Shown piece by piece: positions 39,350 through 46,252 of a stretch of DNA of 64,000 nucleotides. The DNA comes from an uncultured Sphingomonadaceae bacterium. Its GTDB lineage: Bacteria; Pseudomonadota; Alphaproteobacteria; Sphingomonadales; Sphingomonadaceae. The first letter of the stretch is position 1. Each line of letters opens with the position of its first letter. Made by a program: the position numbers and the translations under genes. The notes under the pieces are model-generated. The model searched no databases, was not told the origin of the DNA, and saw only the letters and a list, made by a program, of their open reading frames with translations. The DNA lies in NCBI GenBank assembly GCA_947504025.1, contig CANNFX010000001.1, positions 124,001 through 188,000 on the forward strand, in the 5' to 3' direction.

Positions 39350-39706
39350 TTATGCGGCATCCGCAGCCTCAAACCCCATTGGTTCACGCCAATCATCCGG
39401 GCAATCATGGCTTCCCCCTGACATCTCTCGTGCGATATCAAGCAACTGTCCGTGCACCCGTGACAAGTCACCGCCTGATGCTAGCAACGATTGTTGTGAC
39501 TTATTTAAACGCAAGAGCGTCTCATGCCCTTTGAATGGTGGACTGCCCGTTTCCTTGCGTGCGCTCACAACGGTCATAAGAAGAGCAGCTTGACAGACAA
39601 GCGCCTCGTCCAGCGCCGCCTCCGCCTCCTTCAGGTCACGTGTAATCCGCAATTGCGCCACCTCAATTGACATCGTCATATCCAATAACTCCTTCATAGT
39701 CGGCAT
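39350..39706 (-). CDS. Small helical hypothetical protein, 118 aa
   Basis: No known domain recognised. The first 55 residues (EVAQLRITRDLKEAEAALDEALVCQAALLMTVVSAR) look like one long helix with coiled-coil character, followed by a second helical stretch (ETLLRLNKSQQSLLASGGDLSRVHGQLLDIAREM). No signal peptide or membrane segment. It follows the LuxR-type gene after 37 bases, so it may bind that regulator; this is inference from position. Confidence 0.6.
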   Translation of the reverse strand: MPTMKELLDMTMSIEVAQLRITRDLKEAEAALDEALVCQAALLMTVVSARKETGSPPFKGHETLLRLNKSQQSLLASGGDLSRVHGQLLDIAREMSGGSHDCPDDWREPMGFEAADAA

Positions 39707-39743
39707 TGAAGCCGGTGTTGCACAAGAAGTGAGATGTCGATGG

Positions 39744-40262
39744 CTAGTTCGCTAGCATACTCGAGACTTCTCCGAAGATCGCCAAGCCGCCTAAAACAAT
39801 GAAGATCACCAATACAGCCAAAACAGCGACTGACCCCACCCTCATAAACGTCCCATGGCGACCATCAAACATCTCAGGAACGACGCGGTACTTCGTCTCT
39901 ACTTCTACACCCCCATCAGCTTTGATCCGATTCGGTTGCATTAGCGTGAGAAGTCGTTCCGCTTCGTTCGCAGATCCTTTGTCGAGTAAAAATGTTGATG
40001 ACCCAATACGGGAATCTTCATATATCATTTGATCGTATATGGACTTCAGCTTGCCATATACGACCGCCGCCTCTCCGCGAGTAGCGACGCCAAGCTTTTT
40101 CTTGCAGAATTGAATTCGCTGATCGACCGTATGTGGAGAAATTTCGAGTATCCTCGCGATTTCCTTAGACGTTTTGTGTTCGATCAGGAGGTCCATGACC
40201 TCCTTCTGCTTCTCCGTTAATAGCTCGATTGGCGAGTCTGTGTACTCGGCCTTGCCCTGCAT
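39744..40262 (-). CDS. LuxR-type HTH protein with C-terminal membrane anchor
   Basis: 172 residues. A LuxR/GerE-type HTH is at the N-terminus (residues about 13-70: LTEKQKEVMDLLIEHKTSKEIARILEISPHTVDQRIQFC), a polar linker follows, and a single membrane helix lies near the C-terminus (VAVLAVLVIFIVLGGLAIF, about 148-166). This order is the reverse of most LuxR proteins, where the HTH is C-terminal, and no receiver or autoinducer domain is present. ATG with AGGGGG SD. A 19-base palindrome lies 16 bases before the start. First gene of a four-gene unit. Confidence 0.8.
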   Translation of the reverse strand: MQGKAEYTDSPIELLTEKQKEVMDLLIEHKTSKEIARILEISPHTVDQRIQFCKKKLGVATRGEAAVVYGKLKSIYDQMIYEDSRIGSSTFLLDKGSANEAERLLTLMQPNRIKADGGVEVETKYRVVPEMFDGRHGTFMRVGSVAVLAVLVIFIVLGGLAIFGEVSSMLAN

Positions 40263-40277
40263 GTTCCCCCTGCTTCG

Positions 40278-40296
40278 GCGAAGGTTTAACCTTCGC
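40278..40296. promoter_or_regulatory. Perfect palindrome in the leader of the membrane LuxR gene
   Basis: GCGAAGGTT-T-AACCTTCGC, 9-bp arms around one base, located between a possible -10 (CATTATAAAT on the minus strand, near 40302-40311) and the SD at 40264-40269. It may be an operator (autoregulation by the HTH) or a 5' UTR hairpin that affects translation. Confidence 0.6.
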
Positions 40297-40444
40297 GCTC
40301 ATTTATAATGCCCGCTATTCTTGACTCAGATGTTAACGGTTAAATCCATTTTGGCGACATCGTAATTCAATATTCGGGATCAACGAACAGACAATCGAAT
40401 AAAGCCCCAAGAATTCCGACAGTGGTTCACAATCTCCAAACTGA

Positions 40445-40954
40445 CTACCAGTCATTCTTGATCTCATCGAGATACGAACCGACTGCCAGCCGTCCCTTAC
40501 GTGTGATCTCGACGTAGGCGAATTGGCAGTCAGCGCCAGAACCGTCACATTCAACAAGACCTTCCTTTTCCAATGAAGCGACCCACTCGGAAGCGGTGCC
40601 AACGGGAACATTGTATGCTAATCTGAGGCTGGAAACGCTAATGCGCAGCCTTGCTACGTCCTGAACAAACAGATCCAGTAAAAAATCCCACATAAGATCA
40701 CCAAAACACTCATCTGAGATATATTTACTACGAAGCCCACGGCGATACAAAATTCTCCTTGCTCTATAAGCAAGATTTAGCGAATCTCTCTCAATATTAT
40801 TCAGTTTATTTGGCCAGAGGGTAATTTCACTACTTCGCGTTATTCTTGATTTTTTATCATTCGCATCAGAAACCCTTAAAAGAGTTTCACCCAATCTACG
40901 AATTTCTTTATTATTTAGCTCAGAACTCAATTGTGCGACCAACTGTTCTTCCAT
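40445..40954 (-). CDS. Winged-helix DNA-binding protein, paralogue of the gene at 38183-38851
   Basis: 169 residues. The C-terminal part (LRSKYISDECFGDLMWDFLLDLFVQDVARLRISVSSLRLAYNVPVGTASEWVASLEKEGLVE) aligns without gaps to the protein at 38183: shared are R.LR..Y, WD.LLDL, R.IS..SL, A..V, TA..W, G. The N-terminus is a polar helical segment. No ligand domain seen. It is separated by a 183-base gap from the LuxR gene downstream. AT-rich coding sequence, unlike the ribosomal genes. Confidence 0.7.
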   Translation of the reverse strand: MEEQLVAQLSSELNNKEIRRLGETLLRVSDANDKKSRITRSSEITLWPNKLNNIERDSLNLAYRARRILYRRGLRSKYISDECFGDLMWDFLLDLFVQDVARLRISVSSLRLAYNVPVGTASEWVASLEKEGLVECDGSGADCQFAYVEITRKGRLAVGSYLDEIKNDW

Positions 40955-41593
40955 GAGTACGTCCTTGATTTTTATTCACATTCCTCTATTTAGATAACAC
41001 TGGCCTAGAGTAAGTGGATTAGTAAAGCAAGGTTGAGAAATGTGAGCCGCAAGGTACTATTTTCTAGCGTTCGATAACGACTTGGCCTCCCCCCCCCAAA
41101 AAAGTACCATTTTCCTACACGGCGCTTTTCACTCTGAGCCGGGTTATGAATGTTTTCTCTTTCTCCCAAACGCCGGGCGCGGGCCATCCGGACCGGTTCT
41201 CGCTGCGCGAATGTTTCGCGACGACTTCCTCGCATACGCTCTGACACGCAGTCGCGCTTGCAAAGCCTGTCGGCTACCGATCAACACCAGTTGGAGGGCT
41301 TCGAGGCCTGATAAACCCGCCCTCATCTGCACCTCATCCAAGCCAGCGGTCACATCGGCAAATCTCTCGGCGCGATTTACGAACGGATCAAGAAGGAAGT
41401 TCTCGCCGAGATATCGGCCAGTCGCCCATCCGAAGCGGAAGTACTTGCGAGTATTAACAAGAAGATCGCCCAAATGCGGGCAAGCGATGCCGCACTGACT
41501 GCCGAGAGCAGCTCCAAACCTTAACCGTTTGTTAGCGCCGTGCCCGCTAAGGCGCAGTTTGGGATTTAAGTATTACTCGAACAGGGGCCTACC
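40955..41593. other. Gene-poor stretch with homopolymer tract and coding remnant
   Basis: About 640 bases upstream of the TadG-like gene. It contains C9 followed by A6 (41089-41103), a near-repeat pair GTACTATTTTC (41054-41064) and GTACCATTTTC (41104-41114) that brackets the tract, and a decayed reading frame near 41315-41524. The open frames here disagree with each other and have no SD. The promoter of the Tad-like genes probably lies at about 41520-41590, where a TTAGCG/CGCTAA inverted repeat occurs (41532-41550). Confidence 0.5.
41315..41524 (+). pseudogene. Possible remnant of a degraded gene (C-terminal part)
   Basis: An open frame without a proper start, ending at TAA 41522-41524, reads ASGHIGKSLGAIYERIKKEV followed by LAEISASRPSEAEVLASINK and an Ala/Ser tail. 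It has amphipathic-helix character and GC-rich third positions. TGA-TAA stops lie at 41309-41314, upstream of which the same frame again looks protein-like (LQSLSATDQHQLEGFEA). I do not recognise the family. It could be the broken end of an old gene or simply chance. Confidence 0.35.
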
Positions 41594-43564
41594 ATGCGAC
41601 AGCTAGCAACGCGGATAACCCGCGGAATGTCGAGCATCACCGGCGACGTCCGCAAGGACATCCAGGGCAACATCATGCCGATGGCCGCCATTGGTATGAT
41701 CGCGCTGGCTGGCATGATTGGCGGCGGCGTGGACGTTTCGCGCGGCTATATGGCGCAAAACCGTATGCAAAACGCTTGCGATGCGGGCGTGCTGGCGGGC
41801 CGCAAGGCTGTTGGCGCTGATGGTTACAATACGGCAGCCCAGGCTGCAGCCGACACCTATTTCGAAACCAATTTCGACGCAGCCGACCAAGATGTGAAAT
41901 CCCTGTCGTTCACCACCACATCGCCCGACGCAGGCAACACAATCGTTGGCACCGCGACCGCAAATATGGACACGGTGATCATGCGGATCTTCGGATTTGC
42001 TTCGATCCCGATCAAGGCGACCTGCGACGCATCAATGTCGATCGGTAACAGTGATGTGATGCTGGTGCTCGATACGACCGGCTCGATGAACTACGCGCTA
42101 GACAGCACGCAGACCCGCATGGATGCGCTGCAAGACGCGATGAAGAGCTTCTACGACACGATCTCGACAGCAGCGGCAGGCGGTAATGGCCGCGTGCGCT
42201 TCGGCTTTGTGCCTTATTCGATGACCGTCAACGTCGGCAAACTGATTTATGACGAAGATCCGTCATATCTGGTCGACAGCCATGATTACCAGTCACGCAA
42301 AGCGAAAACTACGACCGAGACGGAAAATACCCTTACCGGTTATGGCCCGCCGCAAACGACGAATGTCACCGAATATAGCGGCACGTCGAACGGTTGGTGG
42401 TATTATTCGGGTGGGACCGGCTATTCCAGCAACTGGGCGTGTAACAACAACCGGCCGAGCGACGTCAACTGGGCCAACAATGGCGGCAGCTCCACTTCGA
42501 CGAGCTCCTACACCAACAGCGACGGTGACAAGATCACGGAAACAACCGTGACCCAGCCGCAGCGCTACACCCAGTATATCTGTTATTATAATGGCAGCTC
42601 ATACCGCCCGATTGTGCGCTATCGCTATCGCAACAAGTACGAGACCGAGCGGACGACTGAAGAAGCCCAATATTCAACGACCACAACCACGGTTTTCGAC
42701 AAGTGGGAATACAGGGTGCGCGACGACTTTGATGTCGCGACCTTTAAAACATTCGCGCCGGTAACAACAAAAACTGCCTATAATGGCGGTGACATGGTCT
42801 CCACGTGGAAAGGCTGCATCGAAGAGCGTGCCACGAAATCTCACGACGGCATCGTCTACAGTGCCTCATCGGAAAAAATCCTTCCCGACGATATGGACGA
42901 CCTCGATATCGATAAAAAACCTACTTCTGACGATGATACGAAATGGCGCCCGATGTGGGATCAAATTTCATACTATCGCTTGGCATCAAATGGCTATCTG
43001 ACCAAATCCACAACGAGTGAATTTGGCGGCAGCCCACAAAAGGCGTGCCCGTACAAGGCGCAAGAATTCAAAGAGATGTCGAAAAGCGACTTCTACGACT
43101 ATGCAGATGCGCTGACACCTGATGGCGGTACATACCATGACATTGGTATGCTCTGGGGCGCCCGCATGTCTTCGCCGAGCGGAATTTTTGCCGACAATGT
43201 AAATGCGGCACCCAGCAACAATGGCGCGGTATCGCGTCACATCGTCTTCATGACTGACGGCAACATGGATACTGGCGCCTCGCTCTACGGTGCATATGGC
43301 ATCGAATATCACGACGAGCGGATTACCGACGATGGCTACACCGACCAGAACATGCGCCATACTGCACGGTTCCGGGCGATTTGCGACGCGGTCAAAGCCA
43401 AGGGTATACGGATCTGGGTGATTGCCTATACGGCGGCACTAACCACCGATTTGCAATATTGCACCTCGCCGCAGAGCTCTTTTGTGGCGTCCAATTCCGC
43501 ACAGTTGAACACAGCCTTCCAGACCATTGGTCAGACGGTTGGTGAGTTGAGGATCGTGCAATGA
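41594..43564 (+). CDS. TadG-like pilus assembly protein with von Willebrand A domain
   Basis: 656 residues. An N-terminal TadG/Flp-type segment (GNIMPMAAIGMIALAGMIGGGVDVSRGYMAQNRMQNACDAG, residues 25-66) has a hydrophobic helix typical of TadE/F/G proteins. A vWA domain starts at about residue 153 with the MIDAS motif DTTGSM (160-165), continues with LTPDGGTYHDIG (about 508-520) and MTDGN (about 550-556). A 300-residue insertion rich in Ser, Thr, Tyr and Asn lies between the MIDAS motif and the second part. Such proteins anchor or assemble Flp-type pili. Its stop overlaps the next start (ATGA). No TadA/B/C genes are here. Confidence 0.87.
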   Translation: MRQLATRITRGMSSITGDVRKDIQGNIMPMAAIGMIALAGMIGGGVDVSRGYMAQNRMQNACDAGVLAGRKAVGADGYNTAAQAAADTYFETNFDAADQDVKSLSFTTTSPDAGNTIVGTATANMDTVIMRIFGFASIPIKATCDASMSIGNSDVMLVLDTTGSMNYALDSTQTRMDALQDAMKSFYDTISTAAAGGNGRVRFGFVPYSMTVNVGKLIYDEDPSYLVDSHDYQSRKAKTTTETENTLTGYGPPQTTNVTEYSGTSNGWWYYSGGTGYSSNWACNNNRPSDVNWANNGGSSTSTSSYTNSDGDKITETTVTQPQRYTQYICYYNGSSYRPIVRYRYRNKYETERTTEEAQYSTTTTTVFDKWEYRVRDDFDVATFKTFAPVTTKTAYNGGDMVSTWKGCIEERATKSHDGIVYSASSEKILPDDMDDLDIDKKPTSDDDTKWRPMWDQISYYRLASNGYLTKSTTSEFGGSPQKACPYKAQEFKEMSKSDFYDYADALTPDGGTYHDIGMLWGARMSSPSGIFADNVNAAPSNNGAVSRHIVFMTDGNMDTGASLYGAYGIEYHDERITDDGYTDQNMRHTARFRAICDAVKAKGIRIWVIAYTAALTTDLQYCTSPQSSFVASNSAQLNTAFQTIGQTVGELRIVQ

Positions 43565-44145
43565 TCCGGCTTCTGAAAAGCATCCGCAACGACGAGCGCG
43601 GCACAACCGTGATGGAATTCGGGCTGATGATCACAGTCTTCATGACGCTGCTGCTTGGTATCTTCGACCTCGGTCAACTCGCTTATACTCAAGCGATCTT
43701 GAACGGCGCGGTACAAGATGCAGCGCGCAGTTCATCGCTGGAGTCCGGTGATACAACTGTGGCAGACACCAAAGTTGCCGCAATGGTCGCCCTTTCCGCC
43801 CCTGGCATTACTGTCGCTACCACCCGCATAAGTTATTTCGATTTCGCCGACGTCGAACGTCCTGAATCGTGGAATGACGTCGACAATAGCGGAGATTGTA
43901 ACGCCGGTGAAAGCTACACCGATGAAAACGGCAACGGTTCATGGGACGAAGATGTTGGCGTCAGCGGCAATGGCGGCGCGGGTGACGTTGTGATCTACAC
44001 CGTCACTGCGACCTATGACCCGCTGTTCCCGAACCCGTTCATGACAGGCGGAAGCGCGGCACGCACACTCAAAGCCAGCGCTGTAAAGAAGAACCAGCCA
44101 TTCGCCGATCAGGCAGGCTACGGCTCTGACGCGGGAACTTGCTAA
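43561..44145 (+). CDS. TadE-like pseudopilin
   Basis: 194 residues. N-terminal RNDERGTTVMEFGLMITVFMTLLLGIFDLGQLAYTQAILNGAVQDAARSSS is the TadE-like segment with the Glu of the prepilin-type cleavage/assembly motif. The rest is Asp/Gly-rich, including an EF-hand-like DVDNSGDCNAGESYTDENGNGSWDEDV. Predicted minor pilin of a Tad secretion/pilus system. Overlaps its upstream neighbour by four bases and the next gene by one. Confidence 0.85.
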   Translation: MIRLLKSIRNDERGTTVMEFGLMITVFMTLLLGIFDLGQLAYTQAILNGAVQDAARSSSLESGDTTVADTKVAAMVALSAPGITVATTRISYFDFADVERPESWNDVDNSGDCNAGESYTDENGNGSWDEDVGVSGNGGAGDVVIYTVTATYDPLFPNPFMTGGSAARTLKASAVKKNQPFADQAGYGSDAGTC

Positions 44146-44834
44146 TGATCGTGCAGAACAATCCAACAGTAGCTCGTGCTCGAACGCTGGCTAAACTGCT
44201 GCGGAAGGACACGTCCGGCGTGTCCATATTGGAATTTGCCTTTGTGCTGCCAATCCTGCTGACTCTCGGCCTGTTCGGGGCAGAAGTTTCATGGATGGCC
44301 ACGACCAAAATGAAGACCAGCCAAATTGCGCTGTCACTGGCCGATAACGCATCGCGCCTGGGGCAAACCGACAATAGCGGTGTAACCCCGACAATTACCG
44401 AAGGCGATGTCGACGCGGTTCTTGCCGGCGCTCTCAAGCAGGGCGAGAATATTAACATGGCCACCAAGGCGCGTGTGATCCTATCGAGCCTTGAGTACGA
44501 CCCATTCACTGGCAAACAATACATCCATTGGCAGCGCTGTAAGGGTTCAGTCGATAGAGATTCAGCCTATGGCAACGATACCACCAAGAACGGCCTCGTC
44601 GGCCCAGTGATCACAGGCATGGGCAACGGTTCAACGCAAGTCACCGCATCGACCGGCCAGGCTATCATGTATGTCGAAATCTACTATGAATATGAAGCGT
44701 TGTTCGAAAATCCGTTCGGTAGCGGCGACCAGAAGTTCAAAGAAGAGGCAGCATTTCTAATTCGTGATGATCGCAATCTGCGGTCTGCCGACGAAACCGG
44801 CCTAACCGGCGCGAGCGAAGGTAACGAATGCTGA
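44145..44834 (+). CDS. TadE/TadG-like minor pilin
   Basis: 229 residues from the ATG at 44145, overlapping the previous stop by one base. N-terminal LRKDTSGVSILEFAFVLPILLTLGLFGAEVSWMATTKMKTSQIALSLADNASRLGQ is again a TadE-type segment, with the Glu in ILEFAF. The remainder has a conserved-looking aromatic YVEIYYEYEALFENPFG. Last gene of the three-gene unit; it converges with the acetyltransferase. Confidence 0.83.
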   Translation: MIVQNNPTVARARTLAKLLRKDTSGVSILEFAFVLPILLTLGLFGAEVSWMATTKMKTSQIALSLADNASRLGQTDNSGVTPTITEGDVDAVLAGALKQGENINMATKARVILSSLEYDPFTGKQYIHWQRCKGSVDRDSAYGNDTTKNGLVGPVITGMGNGSTQVTASTGQAIMYVEIYYEYEALFENPFGSGDQKFKEEAAFLIRDDRNLRSADETGLTGASEGNEC

Positions 44835-44842
44835 GGTAAAAG

Positions 44843-45370
44843 CTACGGCTTCCACTCACGTGCCAACAATCCCCAAATATAGCTATCCCGCACGCCAATG
44901 TGGGTGTTCCACGCCTCGCGCAGGGTCCCCTCATTGGTGAAACCGAGCCGCTTTAGCAGCGCATTGGATGCAGTGTTGTCAGGATCGACATCTGCCCAGA
45001 GGCGGCGGTTGCTTTCCGTTTCGAACAGATGGGTGATGAGCGCGGATACACATTCCCGAGCAATGCCCTGCCCCTGCGATCCGAGCACCGTTAAATAACC
45101 GATTTCGCTCACGCCCTCTTCATGCAGAGTCGCGACAACACGGCATATCGGAAGGCCGCCGCCCTTAGGTTCGGCAATCCATGTCCTTCCGCCCCAGCTA
45201 TCATCAAGCAGCCAGGCCTTAAGCTCTTTCTGGTCGGTGAATGCTGCATGGCTCCACCAACGCATTGCATCCTCGTCACGAAATGTAGGCCAGAATGCCG
45301 CAACATCCTCTTCGCAGATAGGGCGCAGAATGAATCGCTCGGTTTCAAGCGCAGGTGTCGGCAAGTTCAT
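44843..45370 (-). CDS. GNAT family N-acetyltransferase (RimJ/RimL type)
   Basis: 175 residues: LETERFILRPICEEDVAAFWP start, EIGYLTVLGSQGQGIARECVSALI containing the acetyl-CoA-binding Q/RxxGxG/A-like motif (QGQGIA), and the C-terminal GFTNEGTLREAWNTHIGVRDSYIWGLLAREW typical of the RimJ/L-like branch. The substrate (N-terminal amine, ribosomal protein or small molecule) cannot be told. Eight bases separate it from the LysR gene upstream. Confidence 0.88.
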   Translation of the reverse strand: MNLPTPALETERFILRPICEEDVAAFWPTFRDEDAMRWWSHAAFTDQKELKAWLLDDSWGGRTWIAEPKGGGLPICRVVATLHEEGVSEIGYLTVLGSQGQGIARECVSALITHLFETESNRRLWADVDPDNTASNALLKRLGFTNEGTLREAWNTHIGVRDSYIWGLLAREWKP

Positions 45371-45377
45371 GTGCGTG

Positions 45378-46169
45378 TCACTCGTTACTTAGGAAAGCCA
45401 CCAATGCGCGAACTTTCTTCTGGCGCCATTGCGGACGCGGAGCGACCAGCCAATAGGCAAGCCGGCACTCCTCCGGTCCGGCCAGTTTCTGTAACCGCCC
45501 ATTTGCAATGGCTTCCTCCACCAACGGGGCAGGTAGGATTGCTTTGCCCATCCCCGCCATGGCGGATGACAGCGCCTGTCCCGCATTAGCTACCTGCAGT
45601 GCCGCATTCTCGCCTTCCGGCGGTTCGCCCTGCGGCCAACTGATCCAATCCTGCGCGCCATCAGGAGCTGCGACGGTGACGCGACAAGCCTTTGCAAGCT
45701 CCACCCCCTCCAGATCGCCCGGCCCGTCCACCATCCGAAATGCACAATCGAGATTGGCTTCGGTAAAGTCCGCATTGTCATCTGCGACCATCTGGAACTG
45801 TGCATCAGGGTTTTCGGCACGAAATGCCGCAAGCCGCGATGCCAGCCACTGGGCATAGAATTCCCGTGGTGCAGCAATTGTATAGCGGTCGGACGCCTGG
45901 CCGGATTGCATGTTCTGAACGCTTTCCTCGAATCGGAGGAAACCTTCGCGCAATGGATCAAGCCCTGCGCTGCCTTCATCTGTAAGTTCTAGCCCCTGCG
46001 GTGTACGGCGAAACAATACCGTACCGAGGTGATCTTCCAGCGCACGGATCTGCTGACCAACAGCCGCAGGCGTAACTGCCAGCTCGTCCGCTGCACGGGT
46101 AAAACTAAGATGCCGCGCCGCAGCATCGAATACGCGCAAGGCGTTCAGGGGCAAGTGAGTTCGCTTCAT
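45378..46169 (-). CDS. LysR-family transcriptional regulator (GcvA-like)
   Basis: 263 residues from the ATG at 46167-46169. N-terminal HTH: LPLNALRVFDAAARHLSFTRAADELAVTPAAVGQQIRALEDHLGTVLFRRTPQGLELTDEG, very close to the GcvA subgroup (LNALRxFEAAARHLSFTxAA). The effector domain follows from about residue 88 and is shorter than usual. The acetyltransferase downstream is probably co-transcribed. Effector unknown. A longer frame starting at 46223 was rejected. Confidence 0.9.
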   Translation of the reverse strand: MKRTHLPLNALRVFDAAARHLSFTRAADELAVTPAAVGQQIRALEDHLGTVLFRRTPQGLELTDEGSAGLDPLREGFLRFEESVQNMQSGQASDRYTIAAPREFYAQWLASRLAAFRAENPDAQFQMVADDNADFTEANLDCAFRMVDGPGDLEGVELAKACRVTVAAPDGAQDWISWPQGEPPEGENAALQVANAGQALSSAMAGMGKAILPAPLVEEAIANGRLQKLAGPEECRLAYWLVAPRPQWRQKKVRALVAFLSNE

Positions 46170-46252
46170 AGCTTTGCCATCTAAGCACGCTGTGCCCTCG
46201 CCGCAATGACAGCCTTGCGACACCGGGTGTTTTTGCGCATCACTTAAGCTAG

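Noticed and set aside
38183..39706. Region considered as a toxin-antitoxin system
   Set aside because: The genes are longer than usual for such pairs and one is a multi-helix membrane protein with no toxin motif.
38183..40954. Region considered as a prophage or integrative element
   Set aside because: No integrase, recombinase, phage structural gene, tRNA or direct repeats were found at its ends.
41005..41498. Open frames on both strands in the gap before the TadG-like gene
   Set aside because: They overlap each other, start with non-ATG codons near the homopolymer and lack SD and composition bias. Only a weak remnant is listed.
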